From positions 1 to 64,000 of the forward strand of contig NZ_JAMOLN010000002.1 in assembly GCF_024448165.1 (NCBI RefSeq): DNA of 64,000 bases. The letters are read 5' to 3'. Every line of letters begins with the position of its first letter. Position 1 is the first letter of the stretch. Position numbers and translations under genes: made by a program. Source of the DNA: Streptomyces longispororuber. Its GTDB lineage: Bacteria; Actinomycetota; Actinomycetes; Streptomycetales; Streptomycetaceae. This document shows, one piece after another, positions 49,841 to 59,003 of this stretch. Below the pieces are notes generated by a model. The model searched no databases. It had not been told where the DNA came from and saw nothing but the letters and a program-made list of their open reading frames with translations.

Positions 49841-50450
49841 CGTGATGACCCAGACCGTCGTCGCCGTCGGCCGCGACGCACCGTTCAAGGAGATCGTCGA
49901 GGTGATGGACCAGTGGCGGGTGAGTGCGCTGCCCGTACAGGAAGGCGAGGGACGCGTCGTCGGGGTGGTGTCCGAGGCCGATCTGCTGCCCAAGGAGGAG
50001 TTCCGCGACCTGGATCCGGACCGGCGCGAGCAGTTGCGCCGTCTGTCCGATCTGGCCAAGGCCGGCGCGGTGTGCGCGGGCGAGCTGATGACGAGTCCTG
50101 CCGTGTGCGTACACGCGGACGCCACCCTGGCCGAGGCCGCCAGGATCATGGCCACGCGCAGGGTCAAACGGCTCCCCGTCGTCGATGCCGAGGGCCTTCT
50201 CGAAGGCATCGTCAGCCGCTCCGACCTGCTCAAGGTCTTCCTGCGGTCCGACGACGACATCGCCGAGGAGGTGCGCCGCACCGTGGCGTCCTATCTGTTC
50301 CCCGGCCAGAACGTGACGGTGACGGTCGCCGAGGGGGTGGTCACCTTCGGCGGCACTTTGAGCAATCGCAATCTGGTGCCCGTGGCAGCGCGTCTCGCAC
50401 GGGCCGTGGAGGGCGTCGTCGACATCCGCATGGACTTCGCGGCGCCATGA
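49812..50450 (+). CDS. CBS-pair protein with BON domain in the hydrogenase operon
   Basis: 212 residues, paralogue of the protein at 37217: CBS 1 ([20 protein letters not shown] ... [11 protein letters not shown]), CBS 2 ([20 protein letters not shown] ... [15 protein letters not shown]), then BON ([20 protein letters not shown]). GTG 49812 lies inside the end of hyhL with AGGAGG just before it (49799-49806). Stop overlaps the hypD ATG. One such protein rides in each hydrogenase-linked operon. Confidence 0.9.
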   Translation: MSESPHIVSDVMTQTVVAVGRDAPFKEIVEVMDQWRVSALPVQEGEGRVVGVVSEADLLPKEEFRDLDPDRREQLRRLSDLAKAGAVCAGELMTSPAVCVHADATLAEAARIMATRRVKRLPVVDAEGLLEGIVSRSDLLKVFLRSDDDIAEEVRRTVASYLFPGQNVTVTVAEGVVTFGGTLSNRNLVPVAARLARAVEGVVDIRMDFAAP

Positions 50451-51568
50451 AGTACTTGACGGAGTACCGGGATCCGGTGCTGGCCCGACGCCTGCTCGCC
50501 GAGCTGACCGCGACGGCCACCAGGTCCTGGCGGATCATGGAGGTCTGCGGCGGACAGACCCACACCCTTGTCCGCCAGGGCATCGACGAACTGCTGCCCG
50601 CCGGGATCCGCATGATCCATGGCCCAGGCTGTCCCGTCTGCGTCACCCCGCTGGAAACCCTTGATCGGGCCATGGCCATCGCGGCCCGCCCCCGCACGGT
50701 CCTCGCCAGTTTCGGCGACATGCTCCGCGTCCCCGGCTCCACGACGGACCTGCTGTCGCTGCGGGCCAGGGGCGCCGACGTGCGCGTCGTCTACACCCCG
50801 ATGGACGCGGTCCGGCTGGCGGCCGAACTCCCGGACAGGGACGTGGTGTTCCTTGCCGTGGGGTTCGAGACAACGGCTCCCGCCAACGCGATGGCGGTGC
50901 TGCACGCGGAGCGGCTGGGGCTGACGAACTTCTTCGTCCTGGTCAGTCATGTCCTGGTGCCGCCCGCCATGACCGCTCTGCTCGACGATCCCGACTGTGA
51001 GGTCCAGGCGTTCCTCGCGGCCGGGCACGTGTGCACGGTGATGGGCTGGCGCCAGTACGAACCGATCGCCGCCCGCTACCGAGTGCCGATCGTGGTGACC
51101 GGGTTCGAACCGCTCGACCTCCTCGAAGGTGTCCTGATGGCGGTACGCCAACTGGAGTCCGGGCGCCACAGCGTCGAGAACCAGTACGCGCGAGCGGTGC
51201 GGCGAAGCGGGAACACGGAGGCGCAGGACGCGATCTCCCGCGTCTTCCGCGTCGCCGACCGGGCCTGGCGCGGCATCGGCACGCTTCCCGCCAGCGGCCT
51301 CGAACTCGCCGAACCGTACGCCCGGTTCGACGCGGCCGGCCGTTTCGACGTCACCGGCCTGCACCCGGCGGAGGACCCGGAGTGCATCGCGGGCGCCGTC
51401 CTCACCGGTGCCGCCCTGCCGACCGACTGCACCGCGTACGGCACCCGGTGTACGCCCCGCACCCCGCTCGGTGCTCCGATGGTCTCGACGGAGGGCACCT
51501 GTGCCGCGTTCCACTCCGCAGGCCGCACCCGAAGCGAGACACCTTCGCCCACCAGGAGGACTCCATGA
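50447..51568 (+). CDS. hypD: Hydrogenase formation protein HypD
   Basis: Iron-sulfur scaffold that, with HypC, assembles Fe(CN)2CO. 373 residues. Conserved [71 protein letters not shown] and C-terminal [23 protein letters not shown] overlaps on both sides couple it to the CBS protein and hypE. Confidence 0.95.
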   Translation: MKYLTEYRDPVLARRLLAELTATATRSWRIMEVCGGQTHTLVRQGIDELLPAGIRMIHGPGCPVCVTPLETLDRAMAIAARPRTVLASFGDMLRVPGSTTDLLSLRARGADVRVVYTPMDAVRLAAELPDRDVVFLAVGFETTAPANAMAVLHAERLGLTNFFVLVSHVLVPPAMTALLDDPDCEVQAFLAAGHVCTVMGWRQYEPIAARYRVPIVVTGFEPLDLLEGVLMAVRQLESGRHSVENQYARAVRRSGNTEAQDAISRVFRVADRAWRGIGTLPASGLELAEPYARFDAAGRFDVTGLHPAEDPECIAGAVLTGAALPTDCTAYGTRCTPRTPLGAPMVSTEGTCAAFHSAGRTRSETPSPTRRTP

Positions 51569-52596
51569 CATCGGCCTGCCCCACGCCCCATCACGCACAG
51601 GACACGCTCCTCCTCGGTCACGGCGCGGGCGGCCTGCTCACCGCCGAACTCCTGCGTGACGTCGTCCTGCCCGCACTCGGTGCTCCGGCGGACGGCGCCC
51701 TGGAGGATGCGGCGCTGCTTCCTGGTGACAGCGAACTGGCGGTCTCCACCGACGCGTTCGTGGTCGACCCGCTGTTCTTCCCCGGGGGCGACATCGGATC
51801 GCTCGCCGTGCACGGCACCGTCAACGACCTGGCCATGCGCGGCGCCTTGCCCGTGGCCCTCGCCCTCGCGGTGATAGCCGAGGAGGGTCTCCCGATCACC
51901 GACCTGCGCTGTGTGCTGCAGTCCGCGGGCAAGGCCGCCCGTGACATCGGCGTGCCCGTCGTCACCGGCGACAGCAAGGTGGTGGGCCGCGGCGCCGCCG
52001 ATCGACTCTTCCTCGTCACCACCGGTATCGGCCGCCGCGTTCCCGGCCTCACTCCGTCCGCCGTCCGGGCCGCGCCAGGCGACGCGATCATCCTCTCCGG
52101 ACCCGTCGGTCTGCACGGCACCACCATCCTCTCGGCCCGCGAAGGCCTCGGCTTCGAGGCCGACATCGCCTCCGACACCCAGCCGCTGCACCGGCTCGTC
52201 ACCGCGCTCGCCCCCTTGGGCGGGCAGGTGCACGCACTGCGCGACCCCACGCGAGGAGGGCTCGCGGCGGCACTCAACGAGATCGCCCGTGAAGCACACG
52301 TCGGCGTCGAGATCGACGAGGCCGTACTGCCCGTGCCGGCGGCCGTCGCCGCGGCGTGCGACCTGCTCGGCCTCGACCCGCTCGTCGTGGCCAACGAGGG
52401 CTGCCTCATTGCCTTCGTCGCCCCGCAGGCCACGGACACCGCGCTGGACGCCCTGCGCGCCCTGCCGGAGGGGCACGCGGCTGTCCGGATCGGCACGGCA
52501 GGGAAGGCGCCGGAGGGCGTGGTGGCGCGCACTCTGGTCGGCTCGCGACGCATCGTCGACATGCCGCTGGGCGAGCAGCTGCCTCGTATCTGCTGA
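51565..52596 (+). CDS. hypE: Carbamoyl-dehydratase HypE
   Basis: Dehydrates the S-carbamoyl group to thiocyanate for CN ligand delivery. 343 residues, PurM-like fold: [76 protein letters not shown], and the essential C-terminal cysteine in the terminal PRIC. Last gene of the hydrogenase operon. HypA and HypB (nickel insertion) are absent from the window and must be elsewhere or replaced. Confidence 0.95.
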   Translation: MTSACPTPHHAQDTLLLGHGAGGLLTAELLRDVVLPALGAPADGALEDAALLPGDSELAVSTDAFVVDPLFFPGGDIGSLAVHGTVNDLAMRGALPVALALAVIAEEGLPITDLRCVLQSAGKAARDIGVPVVTGDSKVVGRGAADRLFLVTTGIGRRVPGLTPSAVRAAPGDAIILSGPVGLHGTTILSAREGLGFEADIASDTQPLHRLVTALAPLGGQVHALRDPTRGGLAAALNEIAREAHVGVEIDEAVLPVPAAVAAACDLLGLDPLVVANEGCLIAFVAPQATDTALDALRALPEGHAAVRIGTAGKAPEGVVARTLVGSRRIVDMPLGEQLPRIC

Positions 52597-52649
52597 TCCG
52601 TGGGGCCAGGCCACCAGGAGAGACGTCATCGCATGCCGTGCGGCGCAGG

Positions 52650-54131
52650 TCACCCCCTGCTGTCCTGGTTCTCCGCACCGGCACCGTCGGCCAGGCGCAC
52701 CGTGAAGGTGGTGGCGCCCGGCTCGGTCGTCACGGTCACCGTGCCGCCGTGTGCGGCGGCGACGGCATCGACGATCGAGAGGCCGAGGCCTGTTCCACCG
52801 CCGTGCTCGCCGCGCGGACCGTCGCCGTGCACGAAGCGTTCGAAGAGGTTCTCGCGCAGGTCGGCCGGGATGCCGGGGCCATTGTCGGTGACGGTCAGTC
52901 GTACTCCGCCGTCACCTGATGCGGTCCGGACGGTGATGTCGGTGCCGGGCGGCGTGTGCAGGCGGGCGTTGGCGAGGAGGTTCGCGAGGAGCTGCTGGAG
53001 GCGGTGCGCGTCGCCGCACATCGTGATCGGCTCCTCGGGCAGCTCCAGGGACCAGTGGTGGTCGGGGCCTGCCGCGCGGGCGTCGGTGACGGCGTCCAGG
53101 ACGAGCCGGGTGAGGTCCACCTGCTCGCGTTCCAGAGGGCGTCCAGCGTCGAGTCGGGCGAGCAGGAGCAGGTCGTCGACCATGGCGCCCATCCGGCTCG
53201 ACTCGGCGGCGATGCGCTCCAGGGCACGGGTGATGTCCGGCGGGACGGGGCCCGGGTGCAGCAGGGCGAGTTCGGCGTGGCCGCGCACCGAGGCGACGGG
53301 GGTGCGCAGTTCGTGGCTGGCGTCGGCGGAGAAGCTGCGCAACCGCTCCTCGCTGCGATGGCGCTGGGTGAGGGCGTTCTCGACGTGGCCCAGCATGCGG
53401 TTGAGCGCGTGGGTGACCTGGTCGACCTCTCGGCTGCGCGGAGGGGTGTCGGGAGCGCGCGCGGGCAGCGCCACTTCGCCACTGCCCAGCGGGAGTTCGC
53501 TGACCCGGGTCGCGGTGGAGGCGATCCGGCTGAGCGGGCGCAGCGACCGGCGCACCCACAGGGCGCCGGCCACGCCGGCACCGATCAGCACCAGGCCGAG
53601 GACGATCGCGGCCACGAGTTCGAGGCGGTGCACGGCGGCCTCGACGGGCTCCAGCGGGAGTCCGGTGAGCAGGACGTCGCCGTCGCGTCCCGGCCAGGCC
53701 GCGACGCGGTAGTCGCCGAGCGAGGAGAGTTCGACGCTGTGACCCGTGCCGTCCGGCGGCAGAGCGGCGAGCGCGCGTGCGTCCCTGGTGGACAGATCCA
53801 CGGTGAGGGCGGTGGTGGAGCTGTCGGCGTGGACCACGGCGGCGTTGGTGACGGCGCCGTCGACGAGGCGGATGCCGAGGGTGCCCGTGGCCTGTCGGCG
53901 GGTGTCGCCGTGTTCGTCGCCGTCGTGGTCGTCGTGGGCCGTACGGCTGTGTTCGAGGCTTGCCGCGAACACGCTGCCGGTGTCGGACAGTTGCTGGTCG
54001 AGGCGGCCGGTGAGGAATCCACCGAGTTCCAGGACCGCCGTGCCCCCGACGGTGGCGCAGCCGACGGTGAGCAGGACGAGCATCCCCGCGGTGATCCGGG
54101 CGCGCAGTGTGCGTAGGCGCGGCCGTCTCAC
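52650..54131 (-). CDS. OmpR-type-partner sensor histidine kinase
   Basis: 493-residue membrane sensor, GTG 54131 overlapping the regulator stop (GTGA). First membrane helix (AGMLVLLTVGCATVGGTAVL), extracytoplasmic loop of about 130 residues with a His/Asp-rich stretch HDDHDGDEHGD, second helix (ELVAAIVLGLVLIGAGVAGA), HAMP, HisKA with SADASHELRTPVASVRGHAE, and HATPase_c (NLLANARLHT, DNGPGIPADL, GGTGLGLSIV). The acidic/His-rich loop could bind a metal. It faces the flavin electron-transfer operon and convergently meets hypE. Confidence 0.92.
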   Translation of the reverse strand: MRRPRLRTLRARITAGMLVLLTVGCATVGGTAVLELGGFLTGRLDQQLSDTGSVFAASLEHSRTAHDDHDGDEHGDTRRQATGTLGIRLVDGAVTNAAVVHADSSTTALTVDLSTRDARALAALPPDGTGHSVELSSLGDYRVAAWPGRDGDVLLTGLPLEPVEAAVHRLELVAAIVLGLVLIGAGVAGALWVRRSLRPLSRIASTATRVSELPLGSGEVALPARAPDTPPRSREVDQVTHALNRMLGHVENALTQRHRSEERLRSFSADASHELRTPVASVRGHAELALLHPGPVPPDITRALERIAAESSRMGAMVDDLLLLARLDAGRPLEREQVDLTRLVLDAVTDARAAGPDHHWSLELPEEPITMCGDAHRLQQLLANLLANARLHTPPGTDITVRTASGDGGVRLTVTDNGPGIPADLRENLFERFVHGDGPRGEHGGGTGLGLSIVDAVAAAHGGTVTVTTEPGATTFTVRLADGAGAENQDSRG

Positions 54132-54859
54132 CGGTCCACCGGTTTCAGGACGTATCCGGCACCGCGCACCGTGTGGATCATGGGGGAGCGGCCCGCGTCG
54201 ATCTTCTTGCGCAGATACGAGATGTACAGCTCCACGACGTGGGCCTGACCGCCGAAGTCGTAGGACCAGACGAGGTCGAGGAGCTGGGTCTTGCTCAGGA
54301 CGCGGCGCGGGTGGCGCATGAGGCAGCGCAGCAGCTGGAACTCGGTGGGGGAGAGATCGATCGGGGCGCCGCCGCGGGTGACCTCGTAGGCGTCCTCGTC
54401 CATCTCCAGGTCGCCGACCACCAGCAGGGACGCAGCCGTCCGTTCCCGTGTCATGCCCGCCCGGCGCAGCAGGCCGCGTACCCGTGCGACGAGCTCGCCG
54501 AGGCTGAACGGCTTGGTCACGTAGTCGTCGCCACCTGCGGTGATTCCGGCGATGCGGTCCTCGACGGTGTCCCGGGCGGTGAGGAACAGCACGCACACAT
54601 GCGGCTGCTCGGCCCGCAGGTCACGCAGGACGGCCAGTCCGTCGCGGTCGGGCAACATGATGTCCAGGACGACGGCGTCGGGCCGGAAGTCGCGGGCTTC
54701 GCGCACGGCGGCCCCGGCCGTCGCCGCGGAGCGCACCTCCCAGCCCTCGTAGCGCAGCGCGCCGGTGACGACCTCGGCGAGGTCGGGTTCATCGTCGACG
54801 ACGAGGACGCGCACAGGCGTGCCGTCGGGGCGGGTCAGGGCCGCGGGGCGTTGGTTCAT
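54128..54859 (-). CDS. OmpR/PhoB-family response regulator
   Basis: 243 residues. Receiver with VLVVDDEPDLAEVV, phospho-acceptor in AVVLDIMLPDRDGL, and YVTKPFSLGELVARV; winged-helix DNA-binding domain (LSPTEFQLLRCLMRHPRRVL, YISYLRKKIDAG, IHTVRGAGYVLKPV). Divergent from the ferric-reductase-like gene with a 128-bp spacer, so autoregulation and control of that operon are likely. Confidence 0.93.
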   Translation of the reverse strand: MNQRPAALTRPDGTPVRVLVVDDEPDLAEVVTGALRYEGWEVRSAATAGAAVREARDFRPDAVVLDIMLPDRDGLAVLRDLRAEQPHVCVLFLTARDTVEDRIAGITAGGDDYVTKPFSLGELVARVRGLLRRAGMTRERTAASLLVVGDLEMDEDAYEVTRGGAPIDLSPTEFQLLRCLMRHPRRVLSKTQLLDLVWSYDFGGQAHVVELYISYLRKKIDAGRSPMIHTVRGAGYVLKPVDR

Positions 54860-54987
54860 GGCCCTTCCAGGGTCTCTCGGATGGCTCTGAGTTTCCTATG
54901 AAGGCGGCCTCCGGCGCGGGACCTCAGAGCCGGTTCAGAGGTTGCCGCACCACAGTGGGCAGCTCGAACGCGCAGGAGGAGCCGCAC

Positions 54988-56358
54988 ATGACCACCACCA
55001 CGCACGGCCCACCACCGGCGCGGCATCGTACGCCCGCTCCGCGACGGAACCGGTCTCCCGCCGTGCCGTTGCAGGCCGCGGCCTGGGCGGGCGGCCTGGC
55101 GGTGCTGGCGCTGTGGTGGGCCGACACCGGATCCGTGGTCGGCGTCGCCGGCTGGCTGACCGGGGCGGGCCGCATCACCGGTCTGGTCTGCGGCTACATG
55201 TGCGCTCTGCTGGTCGCCCTGATGGCGCGGGTGCCGTGGCTGGAGAACGGGGTGGGCAGCGACCGCACCGCTCGCTGGCACGCCGCCGCGGGCCGCTGGA
55301 CGATCGGCCTTCTCGTCGCCCACATCGCGCTCATCACGCTCGGCTACGCGGCGCAGGCGCGAGTGGGCCCGCTGCCCGAGCTGAGCACGATCGTGTTCGA
55401 CCTCCCGGAGATGCTCAAGGGCGCGGCGGGGGCCGCGGCGCTGCTCGCCGTGGGCTACACCTCGGTTCGCGCGGTACGGCGCCGCATGCGCTACGAAACC
55501 TGGTACTACCTGCACCTGTTCACCTACGCCGCGGTGTTCCTCGCCTTCTCCCACCAGGTGGCGCTCGGCGCCGACTTCGTGGCCGGAACCACCGCCCGCA
55601 CGGCGTGGTACGTGCTCTACGTCTCGGTTGCCTGCCTGGTCCTCTGGTTCCGGGTGCTGATGCCCGTGCGGCTCAATCTGCGACACCGACTGCGCGTCGA
55701 AGCCGTCGTGCGGGAAGCGCCGGACGTCCACTCGGTGTGGATCCGAGGGCGACGCCTGGGCGAACTCGGCGCCGAGCCGGGGCAGTTCCTGCGCTGGCGG
55801 TTCCTGTCCCCGGGCATGTGGTACGCCTCGCACCCCTACTCCCTCTCCGCGGTGCCGAGGGGCGACCTGCTGCGCGTCACGGTCAAGTCACTCGGGGACC
55901 ACAGCGGTGCCGTCGCCACCTTGCCGGGCGGCACGCGGGTGTGGGCGGAGGGCCCGTACGGGGCCCTGACCGCCGGACGGCGCCGGCGGGGCAAGGTGCT
56001 CCTCGTCGCGGGCGGTGCCGGAATCACCCCACTGCGCACGCTGTTCGAGACGCTGCCCGCCGCGCCCGGCAATCTCACTCTGCTCTACCGGGCACGTACC
56101 GCCGAGGAGTTGGCGCTGCGCGGCGAACTGGAGTCGATCGCGGGCAGCCGCGGGGCGCGGCTGCTGTATGCGCTCAACGGTCCGGACCACACGCGTGCCC
56201 CGTTCACGGCGGACCGGCTACGGACGCTGCTGCCCGACATCGCCCGGCACGACGTGTACCTGTGCGGGCCACCCGGCATGGCGGACGCCGCGTACGACGC
56301 CCTGCGCGCGGCAGGCGTCCCAGCCACGCGCATCCACCACGAATCCTTCGAACTGTGA
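54988..56358 (+). CDS. Ferric-reductase-like transmembrane flavoprotein (ferredoxin reductase family)
   Basis: 456 residues. Six predicted membrane helices with haem-binding-type histidines (ARWHAAAGRWTIGLLVAHIA, YYLHLFTYAAVFLAFSHQVA), then an FAD-binding barrel (PGQFLRWRFLSPGMWYASHP, YSLSA) and NAD(P)-binding domain (VLLVAGGAGITPLRTLFETL, DVYLCGPPGMADAAYDAL). Moves electrons from cytosolic NAD(P)H across the membrane via haem b. ATG 54988 after AGGAGGA. GTGA overlap with the FMN-binding protein suggests that as the electron acceptor. Confidence 0.92.
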   Translation: MTTTTHGPPPARHRTPAPRRNRSPAVPLQAAAWAGGLAVLALWWADTGSVVGVAGWLTGAGRITGLVCGYMCALLVALMARVPWLENGVGSDRTARWHAAAGRWTIGLLVAHIALITLGYAAQARVGPLPELSTIVFDLPEMLKGAAGAAALLAVGYTSVRAVRRRMRYETWYYLHLFTYAAVFLAFSHQVALGADFVAGTTARTAWYVLYVSVACLVLWFRVLMPVRLNLRHRLRVEAVVREAPDVHSVWIRGRRLGELGAEPGQFLRWRFLSPGMWYASHPYSLSAVPRGDLLRVTVKSLGDHSGAVATLPGGTRVWAEGPYGALTAGRRRRGKVLLVAGGAGITPLRTLFETLPAAPGNLTLLYRARTAEELALRGELESIAGSRGARLLYALNGPDHTRAPFTADRLRTLLPDIARHDVYLCGPPGMADAAYDALRAAGVPATRIHHESFEL

Positions 56359-56801
56359 GCCCCGCCATGCGCGCCCACTCCGTCCGCCGCACCGTACTGA
56401 CCTGCGTGGCGACCGTGACCGTGACGGTCCTCGCCCTGTCCCTCAAACCGCACCACGTGACCCATGCCGTACCGGCCCCGTCCACGTCAGCGGCGACGGG
56501 CGGCACCGGCAGCAGCTCCTCCGGTACGCGCACGATCACCGGCTCCACTGTGCAGACCCGCTACGGGCCCGTCCAGGTCGAGGTCACCCTCGACGGATCC
56601 AGGATCACGGCCGCACGCGCCGTACGAGCGCCTGACGGCGACCCGCGCAGCCGGCAGATCAACGCATCGGCGATACCGGTCCTCGTCCAGGAGACCCTGG
56701 ACGCCCAGAGCGCCCACGTCGACACCGTCTCCGGAGCCACCTACACCAGCGAGGGCTACACCAACTCCCTCCAGAGCGCCCTGGACCAAGCGCATGGCTG
56801 A
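56355..56801 (+). CDS. Exported FMN-binding-domain protein
   Basis: 148 residues: N-terminal membrane or signal helix (RRTVLTCVATVTVTVLALSL), Ser/Gly/Thr-rich linker, then an FMN_bind domain (VQTRYGPVQVEVTLDGSRIT ... VDTVSGATYTSEGYTNSLQS). The motif SGATYT (126-131) matches the flavinylation consensus, so T131 should carry phosphoester-linked FMN attached by ApbE, the next gene. GTG 56355 overlaps the reductase stop. Probable extracytoplasmic electron carrier. Confidence 0.9.
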   Translation: MSPAMRAHSVRRTVLTCVATVTVTVLALSLKPHHVTHAVPAPSTSAATGGTGSSSSGTRTITGSTVQTRYGPVQVEVTLDGSRITAARAVRAPDGDPRSRQINASAIPVLVQETLDAQSAHVDTVSGATYTSEGYTNSLQSALDQAHG

Positions 56802-57561
56802 CCCCACAGCACTCCACCGGGTCGTCCACACCATGGGCACGGTCTTCTCGCTCACCGTGCGCGACGCGCCAACCCCTCGCCTGCGCAGTGCACTTGATGA
56901 CGTCGAGAACCTGCTGCACCACGTCGACGCGGTCTTCTCCCCGTTCCGTTCGGACAGCGCCGTCTGCCGGATCCGGCGGGGCGAACCAGTGCCGCACCGG
57001 TGGGACGGCGAGGTGCAGGAGGTGCTGACGATGTGCACCGACGCCGAGAACCGCACCGGAGGCTGGTTCTCGTCCCGGCACTCCGGGGCCTTCGATCCCT
57101 CCGGTCTCGTCAAGGGATGGGCGGTGGAACGCGCGGCCCGGCTGCTGCGGGCCGCGGGCGCCGGACACCTCTGCCTCAATGGCGGCGGAGACGTCCAACT
57201 GCACGGCGGACCCTGGCGTGTGGGCATCAGTCATCCGCTGGCGCCGGGCCTGCTCGCCGCCCGCGTCGAGTCCGCCGCGGGCCCGCTCGCCGTCGCCACG
57301 TCGGGCCCGGCCGAGCGCGGCTGTCACATCGTCGACCCGCACACGGGCGAACCCCCGCGCCACGGGCTTGCCTCCCTCACCGTGGTGTCCACCTCCCTCA
57401 CCGAGGCGGATGTCGCCGCGACATCCGCGTATGCCATGGGAGGTGACGCTCGCGCCTGGTTGGAGGAGCTGCCGGGTGTCACGGCCTTCGCGGTCGAGAT
57501 GGACGGTTCGACTTGGATGACGGGTCACGCCGCTGGCAGCTGTCAGGTGCAACGCCGATGA
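56794..57561 (+). CDS. apbE: FAD:protein FMN transferase ApbE
   Basis: 255 residues. Transfers FMN from FAD to Thr of FMN_bind proteins. HTMGTVFSLTV, GAFDPSGLVKGWAVERAARL, LNGGGDVQLHGGPWRVGISH, SGPAERGCHIVDPHTGEPPR and the metal-binding EADVAATSAYAMG. The ATG at 56794 overlaps the previous gene. No signal peptide or lipobox is visible, although its substrate is exported, so flavinylation may occur before export or another start is used. Its last 19 bp overlap the convergent MFS gene. Confidence 0.92.
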   Translation: MADPTALHRVVHTMGTVFSLTVRDAPTPRLRSALDDVENLLHHVDAVFSPFRSDSAVCRIRRGEPVPHRWDGEVQEVLTMCTDAENRTGGWFSSRHSGAFDPSGLVKGWAVERAARLLRAAGAGHLCLNGGGDVQLHGGPWRVGISHPLAPGLLAARVESAAGPLAVATSGPAERGCHIVDPHTGEPPRHGLASLTVVSTSLTEADVAATSAYAMGGDARAWLEELPGVTAFAVEMDGSTWMTGHAAGSCQVQRR

Positions 57562-58892
57562 GTCCGTGCAGCGTACGAGGTTGCGATGTCGACGCGGGGT
57601 TCGCCGGCGGACGCGACGACTGCCTCGGTGATGGTGCGGTCGGTGATCCAGCGGGCGGCGAGGAGGCCCGAGGTGGCGGTGAGCGCGGCGGCGGCGATGA
57701 CGGTGGCGTTGAGTCCGAGCGTGTCGGCGAGGAGGCCCGCGACGAGGGCGCCTCCTGCGTAGCCGATGTCGCGCCAGAAGCGGTAGGTGCCGAGGGCGTT
57801 GATGCGCCAGGTGGGGTGGGCGTGGTCGGAGACGGAGGCGATGAGGGCGGGGTAGACCATGGCGGTGCCGAGGCCGAGGGCGACGGCCGACAGGATGCCC
57901 GCGAGCAGGGGTTCGTCCAGGAGGGCGAGGGCGAGGACGAAGCCGGCGGCCTGGACGAGCATGCCGGTGACGATCAGGGGTTTGCGGCCGATGCGGTCGG
58001 CCAGGTGGCCGGTGGGTATCTGACCGATGCCCCACAGGATGGGGTAGAGGCCCTTGATGAGCCCGACGGCGGCCAGCCCGAGGCCGTGGTCGGTGAAGAG
58101 CAGGGGGAAGACACCCCAGGTGAGTCCGTCGTTGAGGTTGTTGACGAGGCCGGCCTGGCTGGCGCCGCGCAGTGAGCGGTCCCGCCAGGAGGTGCGGGCG
58201 AACGTCGCCGCCAGGCCGGGCTTTTCACCGGTGGGCAGGGGCTTGGGGTGCTGGGCGAGTTCGAGGGCGACGTGGTCGGCGGTGTCCCGGACGGCGAGGG
58301 ACAGGGCGAGGCCGGCGGCGACGAAGACGACGCCGAGCAGTTCCGGGACGGGGCGCAGGCCGTAGCCGGTGGCGAGGTAGCCGGTGAGCAGGGCGGTGAT
58401 GCCGACTGCGGTGTAGCCGGCGGCTTCGTTGAGTCCGGTGGCGAGTCCTCGTCGGGCGGGGCCGACCAGGTCGATCTTCATGTTGACGGTCATCGACCAG
58501 GCCAGACCCTGGTTGAGGCCGAGCAGGACGTTCGCGGCGACGATCCAGAGCCAGGACGGTGCCCAGGCGAGCATGAAGGGGACGGGGACGCCGATCAGCC
58601 AGCCCGTGAGGAGGAGTTGCCTGCGGCGGAAGCGGGCCGTCAGGGCTCCGGCGGCGAGGTTGGTGAGGGCCTTGGTGGCTCCGAAGGCGATGATGAACGA
58701 GAAGACCGCCAGGTCGCTGGTCAGGCCGAAGACGTCGGTGCCGATGAGCGGCACGGTGGTGCGTTCCAGGCCCACCAGGCCGCCGACGGCGATGTTGACG
58801 ACGACGAGGAGAGTGAACTGGAGCCAGTTCTCCCGCAGTCCGAGGCGCACGGCGGTTTCGGCGGGCCGTGTGGTGTGGGCGTTCGTGGCCAT
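57543..58892 (-). CDS. Major facilitator superfamily transporter
   Basis: 449 residues, 12 predicted membrane helices. MFS loop motifs include GALTARFRRRQLLLTGWLIG (2-3) and GHLADRIGRKPLIVTGMLVQ (8-9); also GLNEAAGYTAVGITALLTGY. Start ATG 58892. Separated from the TSUP gene upstream by a strong hairpin, so it probably has its own promoter. Substrate unknown; the neighbourhood of sulfur genes is only weak evidence. Confidence 0.88.
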   Translation of the reverse strand: MATNAHTTRPAETAVRLGLRENWLQFTLLVVVNIAVGGLVGLERTTVPLIGTDVFGLTSDLAVFSFIIAFGATKALTNLAAGALTARFRRRQLLLTGWLIGVPVPFMLAWAPSWLWIVAANVLLGLNQGLAWSMTVNMKIDLVGPARRGLATGLNEAAGYTAVGITALLTGYLATGYGLRPVPELLGVVFVAAGLALSLAVRDTADHVALELAQHPKPLPTGEKPGLAATFARTSWRDRSLRGASQAGLVNNLNDGLTWGVFPLLFTDHGLGLAAVGLIKGLYPILWGIGQIPTGHLADRIGRKPLIVTGMLVQAAGFVLALALLDEPLLAGILSAVALGLGTAMVYPALIASVSDHAHPTWRINALGTYRFWRDIGYAGGALVAGLLADTLGLNATVIAAAALTATSGLLAARWITDRTITEAVVASAGEPRVDIATSYAARTHRRCT

Positions 58893-58939
58893 GCGTGGGT
58901 GTCCTTGAACGGTGCGGGTGTGGCTGCGGTGCGGTGGGG

Positions 58940-58970
58940 CCTGGTCCGGCCTGCTCGGGGCCGGACCAGG
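58940..58970 (-). terminator. 12-bp hairpin after the persulfide-detoxification operon
   Basis: CCTGGTCCGGCC (58940-58951) pairs perfectly with GGCCGGACCAGG (58959-58970), loop 7 nt, 34 bp after the TSUP stop. Confidence 0.65.
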
Positions 58971-59003
58971 ACGGTGCCCGTGGCGGCGGACCCCTGGAGG
59001 GGG

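Noticed and set aside
51565-52596. Selenophosphate synthetase (SelD), which shares the PurM fold
   Set aside because: The C-terminal PRIC and the hypD-coupled position identify HypE.
54930-54950. A possible OsdR-type box before the ferric-reductase-like gene (GGGACCTCAGAGCC)
   Set aside because: The right half-site fails (GCC instead of CCC), so it does not fit the pattern of the other five.
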